This document shows positions 8,136 through 17,734 of a stretch of DNA of 64,000 nt, piece after piece. Location: positions 558,001 through 622,000 of the forward strand of contig JBEVVG010000001.1 of assembly GCA_040507225.1 (NCBI GenBank), written 5' to 3'. The stretch comes from Thiodiazotropha sp040507225 (GTDB lineage Bacteria > Pseudomonadota > Gammaproteobacteria > Chromatiales > Chromatiaceae). The stretch's first letter is position 1, and each line of letters begins with the position of its first letter. The notes under the pieces are model-generated. The model made no database searches. It was not told the DNA's origin and was given only the letters and a program-made list of their open reading frames with translations. The position numbers and the translations under genes are program-made.

Positions 8136-9497
8136 GTGAGTAAAGTCAGCAATCAACTGAAACCGTTGATCATTGTGGAGGACGACCCCGGTCTGCAGAG
8201 TCAATTGAAATGGAGTTTCGATGGCTACGACGTGCACATCGCCGGGGACCGGGAAAGCGCCATCAGCCTGTTGCGAAAGACCTTGGCTCCCGTGGTGACC
8301 CTGGATTTGGGGTTGCCCCCCGATCCGACCAACGTGAGCGAGGGATTCGCCACGCTGCAGGAAGTTCTCAACATGCAACCACAGACCAAGGTGATCGTGG
8401 TTACGGGTAATGATGACCGGATGAACGCGCTCAGGGCGATTGAACTCGGGGCCTACGATTTTTACCAGAAACCGATCGACCCGGATGTGCTCAAGGTGAT
8501 CATCGAGCGGGCCTATCACGTGCATGGACTGGAAGACGAGAACCGCAGACTCAACCGCCTGCAGCGCAACTCCCCGCTCGATGGCGTCGTCGCGAACAGT
8601 CCCGAAATGCTCGAATTATGCCGGGTGATCGAGAAGGTCAGCCCGACCAGCATCACTGCGCTGTTACTGGGTGAGAGCGGCACCGGTAAAGAAGTACTGG
8701 CGCGGGCGATTCATGGGTTGAGCGATCGCAGGGACGAAAAGTTCGCCGCCATCAACTGTGCCTCGATTCCTGAAAATCTGCTTGAAAGTGAACTCTACGG
8801 GTACGAGAAGGGAGCCTTTACCGGGGCAGTGAAACGCACGGTCGGTAAGATCGAATCCGCCAACGGCGGCACCTTGTTTCTTGATGAGATTGGTGACATG
8901 CCGCTGGGTTTGCAGGCGAAAATGTTGCGATTTCTCCAGGAGCGGGTGATCGAGCGGATCGGTGGGCGGGACGAGATTCCGGTGGACATACGGGTCATCT
9001 GTGCCACCAACAAGGACCTGGAGGAGATGATCGGGCGGGGGGATTTTCGCGAAGATCTCTACTACCGCATCAGCGAAATCATCATCAATATTCCACCACT
9101 CCGGGAGCGGGCGGGGGACGCGGTGCTGCTGGCCTGGTCGTTTCTTGCCAAATACGCCAAGCAGAACGGTTCCAAGGTCACGGGATTCAACGGTGAGTCG
9201 CTGAAGGCCATCGAAGAGTACACCTGGCCGGGTAACGTCCGGGAGTTGGAAAACCGCATCAAACGGGCCGTTGTGATGGCCGATGACAACCTGATCACAC
9301 CCGCGGAGCTGCAACTCTCTCCAGACACGGAAGACCATATGCCGATCAATCTGCGGGAAGTGCGGGAACACGCCGAGGCGCGCGCAATCATCCGTGCCAT
9401 GAGCTACGTTGGCGGCAATGTCTCCAAGGCTGCCGATCTGTTGGGAGTGAGTCGTCCCACACTCTACGATCTGGTCAACAAATACGGCCTCAAATAG
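8136..9497 (+). CDS. prsR: PEP-CTERM system sigma54-dependent response regulator PrsR
   Basis: NtrC-type activator partnered with PrsK. The 453 residues are a receiver domain (phosphoacceptor Asp57 in 'TLDLGLP', Lys in 'YQKP'), an AAA+ domain with Walker A 'GESGTGKE' near 178 and the sigma54-contacting GAFTGA loop from residue 226, and a C-terminal Fis-type helix-turn-helix ('VSKAADLLGVSRPTLYDL'). The start is GTG 8136, 9 bases after AGAGG. The receiver carries a short insertion after Asp57 ('PPDPTNVSEG') that I associate with this subfamily. Its sigma54 targets were not found in the window. Confidence 0.95.
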   Translation: MSKVSNQLKPLIIVEDDPGLQSQLKWSFDGYDVHIAGDRESAISLLRKTLAPVVTLDLGLPPDPTNVSEGFATLQEVLNMQPQTKVIVVTGNDDRMNALRAIELGAYDFYQKPIDPDVLKVIIERAYHVHGLEDENRRLNRLQRNSPLDGVVANSPEMLELCRVIEKVSPTSITALLLGESGTGKEVLARAIHGLSDRRDEKFAAINCASIPENLLESELYGYEKGAFTGAVKRTVGKIESANGGTLFLDEIGDMPLGLQAKMLRFLQERVIERIGGRDEIPVDIRVICATNKDLEEMIGRGDFREDLYYRISEIIINIPPLRERAGDAVLLAWSFLAKYAKQNGSKVTGFNGESLKAIEEYTWPGNVRELENRIKRAVVMADDNLITPAELQLSPDTEDHMPINLREVREHAEARAIIRAMSYVGGNVSKAADLLGVSRPTLYDLVNKYGLK

Positions 9498-9584
9498 CCA
9501 CTTTCCATTCGCACCCTGTGCGATGGGTGGTATGACGATCGGATGATCACTCGGAAATAATCAGATACGGGAAACACAGACCGC

Positions 9585-12380
9585 ATGAAGCACGCTACGC
9601 AACATTGTCTGCCGATACTGCTGCTGACTGTCATGCTGATCTCAGGCTGCAGTCGTGGTGTTGACCAGGAGGAGCGCTACCGGAGCGCCGAGGCCAGTTT
9701 TCAGGCGTCGCGCTACTCGGAGGCGATCATCGACCTGAAAAACATTCTCCAGTCCGATACCAAGCACCAGCAGGCCCGGATTCTGTTGGCGCGCAGCTAT
9801 CTGGCGATCGGCGACGGCCTGTCCGCTGAAAAGGAACTCAGCCGGGTGAATGAGTCGACCCGGAAACAACCTGAGGTCCAGGAGGTGGAACTGGCCGCGT
9901 GGGAACTGCAAGGCAAGTTTCAGCCCATCGTGGATGCGTATGAAAACCAGGGCATCTCCGACCCTGGTGGCAGCCGGGTGAGGGAAATCGTTTCGAACGC
10001 CTATATCCATCTGAAAAAACCGCAACTGGCTGATGAACTGGCTTCAGCCCTGCTCAGTGAACAACCGCGAAATGTCAACGCTCTGATCATGCGCGCCAAT
10101 GCCGCCAGCATGCGCGACGAGGACGACACCGCGATCGAGTACCTGAACCGGGCCATCGGCATCGATTCTGAGAACCGAGAGGTGTGGCGCGTTCTGGGAG
10201 GTATCCAGATCAAACACCTGCAGTACGAGCAGGCGGTGGACTCCCTGAAAAAAGCGGTTGCACTGGCTCAGCCCGGGGATTCCAGGATGGAGCGTTTTCT
10301 CACCCAGGTCACATTGATTCAGTTGCTGGTCCAGCAGGGACGGATGCCGGAGAGTCAGGCTTATCTCGACGAACTGACCCTGGCCTATCCGGGCAACCCC
10401 CTGGTGCTCTACCTGAAGGGCCTGCTGCATTACATCGGCAAGCAATACGATGCTTCCAAGACCGATCTGACCCAGGCCCTGAGCAAGATGCCCAACCACC
10501 TGCCGACCCTGCTGTTGTTGGGGGCCATCCATTTTTCGCAAAACAACCTGGAACAGGCCAACCTGCTGTTGACGCGCTACGTCAACCAGGTGCCCACTCA
10601 TCTGCAGGCGCGGAAACTGCTGGGAGAGATCAAACTCCGGCTCAACAAGCCGAAGGAGGCCCTCAGCCTGCTCAAGTCCACCCAGGACAAACAGGATGAT
10701 GCGGATATTCTGTCCATGATCGGCATTGCGGCGAGTCAGTCCGGTGATTACCTGCAAGGTGTCGAATACCTGAAGAAGGCGATGCAGAGTCACCCCGAGG
10801 ACACGCGGATTCGCGAAGAATTGGCGAAACTCTATCTCAGCCAGGGCGCGGTGGAAGATGCGATCGGAGAATTGGAGAAACTGGATTCGGCGGATAACAC
10901 CCACACCAATGCGCTGCTGTTGATGTCCTACCTGAAAAAGCAGGACTATGCCGCAGCCAGGAAACTCTCTGATCAGATGTTGTCCGGGCCTGAGTCGACA
11001 CACTCACCTGTGGATTACTATCTTCGCGCATTGATCGAGATGGCCACGGGCAAACGTAATGAGTCGCGCCATTTTTTTCTCAAGGCGACACAGAAAGATC
11101 CCGCCTACACCCCGGCCCAGATCGCCCTCGGACGGCTCGACCTGGAGGATGGCCGCTTGCGTGAAAGCGGGGATCGCCTGAATCTGGTACTGGCCAAAGA
11201 TCCACAGAATCTGCATGTGCTGATGCTGCTGGCCCAGATCAGTGAACGCATGGGACATCAGAAAGAGGCCCTGGAATGGCTTGAAAAGGCTGCCGCCAGC
11301 GCCTCCAACCCGGTCATGCCGAGGATTATCCTGGCCCGCTACTACCTGCGAACCCGCCAGCCGGACAAGGCGACCCGATACCTGGATGATCCAGATTGGA
11401 GAAACAGCAACGATCCGGCAATTCTTTCCCTGATTGCCGAACTGAATCAGCAGCTGGGCCGTACGCAGGAGGCGGAATCCCTTCTGCAACGGGTCATCGA
11501 ACTGAATCCGCAGCAAGAGGGTATCCATCTGCAACTGGCCAACCTGCAACTCAGCAGGGGTGATACCCAGGCGGCACGCGACACGATCAAAACCCTCGCC
11601 ACTCCCAGTTCCAGCGCGAAGCGCCTGCTGTTCAGGGTAGAGCTCAAGGACAAGCGGTACCCGCACGCGGAAGCGATCGCGCGTGAATTCATGCAGGATG
11701 CAAAGACCCGTTTCAACGGGATTGCCATGCAGGCCCAGGTCTACCAGCAACAGGGAAAGTACCGGGACGCCACGATCCTGTTGAAAAAACAACTCTCCGG
11801 TGCCGCGCCTTTCTATCTGGTGCAGATGCTCGCCGACAACTATGTGAAACTGGGTGAAACCTACTCCGCCATCAATCTGCTGAAACAGCAGATCGAGCAA
11901 TCGTCCGGAGGCCGTGAGAACCAGGCAAAGCTGGCACTGGCGATGCTGTATCAATCCGACAACCAGGCAAACCAGGCGGTGAGCCTGTACCAGTCCATTC
12001 TCGAGAAGGATGGGAACAACATCGTGGCCCTGAACAATGCCGCGTTGCTGAGTTTCGAGTCAGATCCTGAGCGGGCGTTGGAGTATGCCCAGCGGGCCTA
12101 CCGAAAGGTGGGCGATTCCTCGCTGGCGGTGGCCGATACCTATGCCTGGTTGAAACACCTGTCCGGGGATACCCGAACGGCTTTGCAAGTGCTCGAGCCG
12201 GTGGCCAGACGCACCGAGGATCCGGCCATCCAGTATCATTATGCTGCGATTTTGAATGCCATGGGTAAAAATCACGAAGCACTGGCAATTTTGAAGCAGG
12301 TTTTCGAAAATAATCAGCAGTTTCATGAATCCGAAGAAGCCAAACGGTTGTTAAGTGCGCTATCATCCGCGAATGGTTGA
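9585..12380 (+). CDS. prsT: PEP-CTERM system TPR-repeat lipoprotein PrsT
   Basis: Large periplasmic/outer-membrane lipoprotein of XrtA loci. The 931 residues have a lipoprotein signal peptide with the lipobox ISG-C22; +2 is Ser, which favours outer-membrane sorting through Lol. The rest is a long series of tetratricopeptide repeats (for example around 'YSEAIIDLKNILQSDTKHQQARILLA'), normal in length for PrsT. Its role is unproven; a scaffold for polysaccharide synthesis or export is inferred. It lies 87 bases after prsR and 100 bases before the export lipoprotein, probably one operon. Confidence 0.93.
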   Translation: MKHATQHCLPILLLTVMLISGCSRGVDQEERYRSAEASFQASRYSEAIIDLKNILQSDTKHQQARILLARSYLAIGDGLSAEKELSRVNESTRKQPEVQEVELAAWELQGKFQPIVDAYENQGISDPGGSRVREIVSNAYIHLKKPQLADELASALLSEQPRNVNALIMRANAASMRDEDDTAIEYLNRAIGIDSENREVWRVLGGIQIKHLQYEQAVDSLKKAVALAQPGDSRMERFLTQVTLIQLLVQQGRMPESQAYLDELTLAYPGNPLVLYLKGLLHYIGKQYDASKTDLTQALSKMPNHLPTLLLLGAIHFSQNNLEQANLLLTRYVNQVPTHLQARKLLGEIKLRLNKPKEALSLLKSTQDKQDDADILSMIGIAASQSGDYLQGVEYLKKAMQSHPEDTRIREELAKLYLSQGAVEDAIGELEKLDSADNTHTNALLLMSYLKKQDYAAARKLSDQMLSGPESTHSPVDYYLRALIEMATGKRNESRHFFLKATQKDPAYTPAQIALGRLDLEDGRLRESGDRLNLVLAKDPQNLHVLMLLAQISERMGHQKEALEWLEKAAASASNPVMPRIILARYYLRTRQPDKATRYLDDPDWRNSNDPAILSLIAELNQQLGRTQEAESLLQRVIELNPQQEGIHLQLANLQLSRGDTQAARDTIKTLATPSSSAKRLLFRVELKDKRYPHAEAIAREFMQDAKTRFNGIAMQAQVYQQQGKYRDATILLKKQLSGAAPFYLVQMLADNYVKLGETYSAINLLKQQIEQSSGGRENQAKLALAMLYQSDNQANQAVSLYQSILEKDGNNIVALNNAALLSFESDPERALEYAQRAYRKVGDSSLAVADTYAWLKHLSGDTRTALQVLEPVARRTEDPAIQYHYAAILNAMGKNHEALAILKQVFENNQQFHESEEAKRLLSALSSANG

Positions 12381-12480
12381 ACGCGGCTGGTTCAAGTGGA
12401 AAAGTGCGCTAGGGGCCCGTGGCCCGAATCTGATCAAGGATTACAACCGGCTTGATATCATTCAATAACAGGAAAGTATT

Positions 12481-13125
12481 ATGCTATCAGTACGTTATGC
12501 AAAAATTACCAGTCTCATGGCCAGCTTGATGCTGTTGCTGATGAGTGCCTGTTCCAGCACCCCGGAGATGAATGCCAGCACCTCGGGCGGTGAAAATTCG
12601 GGACAGCTTTCATCCTCTTCACCGCTCTACCTGATCGGCCCCGGAGACACCCTCAACGTGTTTGTCTGGGGCGACCCGGAACTGACCACGGATGTGGTGG
12701 TGCGCCCGGACGGCTTGATCACCACCCCACTGGTTGAGGACCTGCCGGCCAGCGGCAAGACACCCACCGAGCTGGCGAGGAATCTTGAAGCGCGGCTGTC
12801 GCGATTTGTGAAGAACCCCAAGGTCACCGTGAGCGTGCGGCAGTTCGTCGGGCGATACACGGAGCAGGTTCGGGTCGTTGGGCAGGCCTCGCAACCCCAG
12901 TCGATTCCATACCGGGAGGGTATGACCCTGCTGGACGTGATCATCGAGGTGGGTGGCCTGACCGAATTCGCCTCGGGCAACAAGGCCACCATCGTGCGCA
13001 AACTCGGTACTGAAACCAAGCAGTACCGGGTACGTCTCGACGACCTGATTCGTGATGGCGACATTTCGGCGAACGTGAAGATGATGCCCGGTGATGTACT
13101 GATCATCCCGGAGACCTGGTTCTGA
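12481..13125 (+). CDS. XrtA-associated outer-membrane polysaccharide export lipoprotein
   Basis: Wza-type export protein of 214 residues with lipobox MSA-C24, a Poly_export domain at about 50-130 ('GPGDTLNVFVWGDPEL', 'VRPDGLITTPLV') and one SLBB-like domain to the end ('VVGQASQPQSIPYREGMTL'). It lacks the C-terminal membrane-spanning helix of full Wza, as expected for the short XrtA-linked version. AGGAAAG 8-14 bases upstream supports the ATG. It normally works with a chain-length (Wzz-like) membrane protein, which is missing next to it. Confidence 0.9.
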   Translation: MLSVRYAKITSLMASLMLLLMSACSSTPEMNASTSGGENSGQLSSSSPLYLIGPGDTLNVFVWGDPELTTDVVVRPDGLITTPLVEDLPASGKTPTELARNLEARLSRFVKNPKVTVSVRQFVGRYTEQVRVVGQASQPQSIPYREGMTLLDVIIEVGGLTEFASGNKATIVRKLGTETKQYRVRLDDLIRDGDISANVKMMPGDVLIIPETWF

Positions 13126-13178
13126 AACGTACAAAGTTCCGGGTCTGATCTCCTCTCACTCTATGAAAACGGTTTGAA

Positions 13179-14096
13179 ATGAGCAGCATAGAAAAAGCAA
13201 TTGAGCGACTGGCGAAGTCCAAGGGTGAACGACCTGCGGGCCGTGCGGATGAATCGCAAACCCCGAAATCCCCCGCTCAGGAGACCGCTGCGGCAGTGCC
13301 GACCAACGAGGCTGCGGAACCGACGCCCGAGACGCCAAAACCGAGTGCCAAGACACGTCCGGAAGAGGAGCATCAGGCGAAAAAGGTTCATCTGGACTAC
13401 GAGGCACTATCCCGGGTTGGACACATCGTGCCTCACTCGGGTAACAAGACCCTGGAGGAGGAGTACCGAATCATCAAGCGCCCGGTGATCCGCAATGCAT
13501 TGGGTAAGGGGGCCGTTCCCATCGAACATGGCAACCTGGTTTCCATCTCCAGTTCCCTGCCTTCCGAGGGTAAGACCTTCACCGCTTTCAATCTGGCGCT
13601 CAGCATCGCGACGGAACTGGATTCCACGGTCCTGCTGATCGATGGCGATGTTCTCAAGTACACGCTCAGTCAGCTGCTCGGCATCGAGAATGAGCCCGGA
13701 CTCATCGACCTGCTGAGTAACCGGGAATGCGAGGTGTCCGATGTCATCATCCACACCCAGATCCCGAAGCTGAAACTGATTGGTGCAGGGACCCGTTCGG
13801 AGAAGTCAACCGAACTGCTGGCAAGTACGGAGATGGAACGCCTGCTCGATGAGTTGGCCCGACGGTACAATGACCGTATTGTCATTTTCGATTCTCCGCC
13901 GCTGCTCGCCACCAGCGAGGCTGCGGTCCTCAACCACCATATGGGGCAGATCCTGGTGGTGGTCGAAGCGGGGCAGACCCCCGTGGAGGCAATCAAGGAT
14001 TCACTCTCACGCCTGGATCAGGATAAGGCCATCGGACTGATCCTGAACAAGAGTCGTGAAGGTAAGGGCACCAATTACTACGGCACCTATTACTGA
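13179..14096 (+). CDS. XrtA-associated tyrosine autokinase (BY-kinase, CpsD-like)
   Basis: Cytoplasmic bacterial tyrosine kinase regulating polysaccharide polymerisation. The 305 residues start with a ~75-residue disordered Pro/Ala/Glu linker, then the kinase core: Walker A 'SSLPSEGKT' with Lys132, Walker A' 'VLLIDGD', Walker B 'IVIFDSPP', and a Tyr-rich tail (four Tyr in the last six residues) that is the expected autophosphorylation cluster. No Wzz domain is fused, so it needs a separate membrane activator; none is present, and the next gene is unrelated. Confidence 0.92.
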   Translation: MSSIEKAIERLAKSKGERPAGRADESQTPKSPAQETAAAVPTNEAAEPTPETPKPSAKTRPEEEHQAKKVHLDYEALSRVGHIVPHSGNKTLEEEYRIIKRPVIRNALGKGAVPIEHGNLVSISSSLPSEGKTFTAFNLALSIATELDSTVLLIDGDVLKYTLSQLLGIENEPGLIDLLSNRECEVSDVIIHTQIPKLKLIGAGTRSEKSTELLASTEMERLLDELARRYNDRIVIFDSPPLLATSEAAVLNHHMGQILVVVEAGQTPVEAIKDSLSRLDQDKAIGLILNKSREGKGTNYYGTYY

Positions 14097-14679
14097 TACG
14101 ACATACCGGGCTCGTGGTCCTAGACCAGTCTGACTCCCGGTCGGTTGTCGGGCAATGGCCGGTTACTTCAGGCGATCGGCAAGAGCAACCAAGCTTCGTC
14201 ATCGCTGACCCGGCTGCCGGCCTGAACCCCCTCTCAAGCAGGCTCCACCCCACCTCTGTGTCAACCGAACCAGCATCCAAACAGCCGAATTTCCGTTCTG
14301 TCTGGCGTCACCAGGTTAACGACTGATTCCCTGACTCTGAGCCTTCAGGCCTGCTTAACGCTGGCTGTAGACAAGGCACGGAATCATGGTGCATGAGTCG
14401 CTAAAATTGTGAAAATAATCCCAAAATATGAGAGCGGGCCTGTTAATCCCACTCGGAAAACCCCATGATCCATCCGTATATCCCGGGTTATGGGAGTGTC
14501 GACCAGCCGGAGTCCGGCGAATGTCGGTGAATCGGAATCTCTGTTATGATCGCGGCCTCGTTGAATTTTTTCGTACCTGCGGGCGGGTATCAGGATAGCC
14601 GTCTCAACCTTGTGAATGCCTGGTTGAGACGGGATAATAATTCTTAATTCCTACAATCAGACTGAGTCATAGAACAATC
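14097..14679. other. 583-base non-coding gap at the end of the PEP-CTERM block
   Basis: No convincing gene is present. The left half is ordinary GC-rich sequence. From about 14390 it becomes AT-richer, with scattered -10-like boxes (for example TATGAT at 14545-14550) that could serve pntAA. A strong hairpin at 14599-14632 lies in the probable pntAA leader. The usual continuation of an XrtA locus (chain-length protein, glycosyltransferases, exosortase) is absent, so this may be a rearrangement border. Confidence 0.5.
14599..14632 (+). promoter_or_regulatory. Leader hairpin upstream of pntAA
   Basis: Perfect 11-base arms CCGTCTCAACC (14599-14609) and GGTTGAGACGG (14622-14632) enclose a 12-base loop. 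It lies 47 bases before the pntAA start and has no following T-run, so it is not a standard terminator. It may be an mRNA-stabilising or regulatory structure, or the end of an upstream transcript. Confidence 0.45.
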
Positions 14680-15777
14680 ATGAAAATAGGCCTGTTGAAA
14701 GAATCAGTATCGGGAGAGCGCCGGGTGGCGTTGTCACCGGACATCACCAAGAAGCTGGTAGGAAAGGGGTTTCAGGTTCAGGTAACGTCTGGCGCGGGAG
14801 AATTGGCGCACTTTACCGATGAGCAGTACCAGGAGGCGGGGGCAACGGTGGTCTCCGCAGAGGAGGTCTTGCAGGCCGATATCCTGGTGCGGGTGCGCAA
14901 GCCTTCCGCTGATGAGGTTGCGCAGATGCCGGACGGATCCCTGTTGATCTCCCACATTGAATCCTGTGAAGCGGACGATGTGCTGCAGCAGGTGCTGGAC
15001 AAGCAGATTACATTCCTGGCGATGGAACGAATTCCACGCATCTCACGGGCCCAGGCCATGGACGCCTTGTCCTCTCAGAGCAATATCGCCGGTTACCGGG
15101 CGGTAATCGAGGCGAGTGCCCACTACGGGCGTTTTTTCCCTCTCATGATGACCTCGGCCGGTTCCGCCAAACCGGCCAAGCTGATCGTCCTCGGCGCCGG
15201 TGTGGCCGGTCTCCAGGCGATCGCCACGGCACGCCGGCTGGGCGCCGATGTCTCCGCCTACGATGTCAGACCCGAGACCAAGGAACAGATCGAGTCACTG
15301 GGCGCCAAGGCTATTGAACTGGACATCGGTGAGAGTGGCTCGGGTGAGGGGGGGTATGCGAAGGAGCTTTCGGATGAAGCGAAAGCGCGTCAGCAGCAAG
15401 CCCTGTCCGATGAGTTGAGCAAGGCTCACGTGATCGTCACCACCGCGTTGATACCCTGTCGTCCCGCCCCGGTACTGATCACCGAAGAGGTGGTCAAGCG
15501 GATGCGCGAAGGTTCCGTGATCGTGGACCTGGCAGCGGCAACCGGAGGAAACTGCCCGCTGACCGAGGCTGATAAGGTTGTGGTGAAGCACGGAGTCACG
15601 CTGATCGGATATACCAACTATCCTTCGATGGTCGCCTCGGATTCGAGTAACTTTTATGCAGGTAATATCATGAACCTGCTCAATATCATGGTGGATAAAG
15701 GCGATGACGGCTTGTCATTGAAGGATCTGGACGCGGATGAGATCACTGCGGCCATGCGCCTCAAATCCGATTCGTGA
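14680..15777 (+). CDS. pntAA: Proton-translocating NAD(P) transhydrogenase subunit alpha part 1
   Basis: NAD(H)-binding soluble subunit that passes hydride to the NADP domain of PntB. The 365 residues have the alanine dehydrogenase/PNT N-terminal domain ('GERRVALSPD') and a Rossmann domain with 'VLGAGVAGLQAIATARRLGADVSAYDVR', interrupted here as two motifs: GAGVAG and the Asp-Val-Arg end. It is the split form, with the membrane part in the next gene 42 bases on. The three genes form one operon making NADPH at the expense of proton-motive force. Confidence 0.95.
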   Translation: MKIGLLKESVSGERRVALSPDITKKLVGKGFQVQVTSGAGELAHFTDEQYQEAGATVVSAEEVLQADILVRVRKPSADEVAQMPDGSLLISHIESCEADDVLQQVLDKQITFLAMERIPRISRAQAMDALSSQSNIAGYRAVIEASAHYGRFFPLMMTSAGSAKPAKLIVLGAGVAGLQAIATARRLGADVSAYDVRPETKEQIESLGAKAIELDIGESGSGEGGYAKELSDEAKARQQQALSDELSKAHVIVTTALIPCRPAPVLITEEVVKRMREGSVIVDLAAATGGNCPLTEADKVVVKHGVTLIGYTNYPSMVASDSSNFYAGNIMNLLNIMVDKGDDGLSLKDLDADEITAAMRLKSDS

Positions 15778-15819
15778 TCCGCGTATCGCCATCGAATCAT
15801 AACGAGAAAGAGAAAACCT

Positions 15820-16107
15820 ATGCCAGATACACTCGTTGCGCTTTATGTCTTCGTCCTCTCCTGTTTCATCGGTTACTGGGTCATCTGGGGCGTCACACCC
15901 TCTTTGCATACCCCGTTGGTCGCACTGACGAATGCCATCTCAGGCATCATCATCGTCGGGGCGTTACTCGTGACCGGGTTGGAAAATGTGGGTAGTGCCG
16001 CGGAAATCTTCGGATTCATCGCCGTGCTGCTGGCCTCCATCAACGTGTTCGGCGGCTTCCTGGTGACCAACCGCATGCTGGCCATGTTCAAGAAAAAAGA
16101 TAAGTGA
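15820..16107 (+). CDS. pntAB: NAD(P) transhydrogenase subunit alpha part 2 (membrane)
   Basis: Small membrane subunit of 95 residues with three or four hydrophobic helices and a Lys-rich C-terminal tail ('FKKKDK'). It is the membrane domain that in E. coli is fused to PntA. The 'NAISGIIIVGAL' and 'GGFLVTNRM' stretches are typical. It ends 11 bases before pntB. Confidence 0.95.
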   Translation: MPDTLVALYVFVLSCFIGYWVIWGVTPSLHTPLVALTNAISGIIIVGALLVTGLENVGSAAEIFGFIAVLLASINVFGGFLVTNRMLAMFKKKDK

Positions 16108-16118
16108 GAATCTGAACG

Positions 16119-17519
16119 ATGGAGATATCTGCAAACACCCAGTCGATTGCCTACCTGGTTTCGGCGATCCTGTTCATCCTCGCCCTGAAAGGCCTGACCC
16201 ATCCATCCTCGGCGCGCCGTGGTAATTACCTGGGCATGACCGGTATGGGGATTGCCATCCTCGCAACCCTGTTGGGGCATGAGGTTCAGTCGTACGGTTT
16301 CATACTCGCCGGTGTGGCGGCCGGCGCGCTGATCGGTGCGCTGTTGGCTTCCCGGGTGCAGATGACCGCGATGCCCCAGCTGGTCGCGGCGCTGCACAGT
16401 TTCGTCGGTATGGCAGCAGTGCTGGTGGCGATTGGAACCTATCTCAACCATAGTGCCGACGGCAGTCTCAACCCGGTCATGATGGGTGAGCTGTCTGCCG
16501 GTATCATCATCGGCGCGATCACCTTTTCCGGTTCCGTGGTGGCGTTTGCCAAGCTGCAGGGCCTGGTCAGTGGCGCTCCTGTCAAGTTTCAGGGACAGCA
16601 TGCCCTGAACGCCGCGATGGCGCTGGCAACCGTGGGCCTGGGCGTCCACTTCGGCATGACCGAGAGTATGACCTCCCTGGTGCTGATGACGCTGCTGGCG
16701 TTCATCCTTGGATTCACCCTGATCATACCGATCGGCGGGGCTGACATGCCGGTGATCATCTCCATGCTCAACAGCTATTCAGGCTGGGCCGCGGCAGCAA
16801 CCGGTTTCACCCTGGGCAACCTGTTGTTGATCATTGTCGGCGCGCTGGTGGGATTTTCCGGTGCGATCCTTTCGTTCATCATGTGCCGGGCGATGAACCG
16901 CTCGATCGTCAATGTGGTGTTCGGTGGGTTTGGCAGCGAATCGGGCGGCGAGGCCAGTGCGGCCAGCCAGGCCGCGCAAAAAGGTGTTAAATCCGCATCG
17001 GTGGAGGACGCTATCTACTGGATGGAAGATGCCGGAAAAGTCATCATTGTCCCGGGTTACGGTATGGCTGTGGCGCAGGCGCAGCATGCCCTGAAAGAGA
17101 TGATGGAACTCCTCGAGGCCAAAGGTGTTGATGTGAAATTCGCCATTCATCCGGTCGCCGGTCGTATGCCCGGTCATATGAACGTGCTGCTCGCGGAGGC
17201 TGATATCCCCTATGATCACGTACTGGAGATGGATGAGGTCAATCCGGAGTTTCCGACCGCCGACGTGACCCTGGTGGTGGGTGCCAATGACGTGGTGAAC
17301 CCGGCGGCCAAATCAGATGCCTCCAGTCCCATCTACGGCATGCCCATCCTGGATGCGGCAAAGTCTCGCCAGGTGTACTTCCTCAAACGCTCCATGAGTC
17401 CGGGGTATTCCGGTGTCGACAATCTGCTGTTCTATCAGGACAACACATCGCTGATCTTCGGGGATGCGAAGGACACCATCGAGGGCATGGTCTCAGCACT
17501 CAAGGGAGGAGGCCACTGA
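16119..17519 (+). CDS. pntB: NAD(P) transhydrogenase subunit beta
   Basis: NADP(H)-binding, proton-conducting subunit of 466 residues. About nine membrane helices fill residues 1-260, and the C-terminal NADP domain contains 'VPGYGMAVAQAQHALKE' (modified GxGxxA/V fingerprint), 'HPVAGRMPGHMNVLLAEA' and 'GANDVVNPAA'. The length matches PntB. It is the last gene of pntAA-AB-B; weak palindromes follow (17583-17602 GCTTCC...GGAAGC) but no clear T-tract terminator. Confidence 0.96.
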   Translation: MEISANTQSIAYLVSAILFILALKGLTHPSSARRGNYLGMTGMGIAILATLLGHEVQSYGFILAGVAAGALIGALLASRVQMTAMPQLVAALHSFVGMAAVLVAIGTYLNHSADGSLNPVMMGELSAGIIIGAITFSGSVVAFAKLQGLVSGAPVKFQGQHALNAAMALATVGLGVHFGMTESMTSLVLMTLLAFILGFTLIIPIGGADMPVIISMLNSYSGWAAAATGFTLGNLLLIIVGALVGFSGAILSFIMCRAMNRSIVNVVFGGFGSESGGEASAASQAAQKGVKSASVEDAIYWMEDAGKVIIVPGYGMAVAQAQHALKEMMELLEAKGVDVKFAIHPVAGRMPGHMNVLLAEADIPYDHVLEMDEVNPEFPTADVTLVVGANDVVNPAAKSDASSPIYGMPILDAAKSRQVYFLKRSMSPGYSGVDNLLFYQDNTSLIFGDAKDTIEGMVSALKGGGH

Positions 17520-17734
17520 TCGAAGGGTAGGCAGTCTATGCCTGACGCCGGGTCAAGTGTTGCGGCGTCCCAGCGAGCTTGCGCTTCCTGACATCGGGAA
17601 GCGGGCGAGTCGTTTTACGTATCCACCGTAACGGCCATTCGATCAGCCTGCATATCTTGCCACAGGATTCTTCAACGGTAGGTCCGAACGCGACCCTCAA
17701 TCAGCTGCCCGATCGCGGGGAACTCGAGGGCTGC

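Noticed and set aside
10044..11003. 319-codon open frame antisense to prsT
   Set aside because: Shadow frame across TPR repeats with no translation signal.
12452..12465. FNR-like site TTGAT-ATCA-TTCAA before the polysaccharide export gene
   Set aside because: Nine of ten half-site bases match, but it lies only 16 bases before the start codon, with no promoter placed to be controlled by it.
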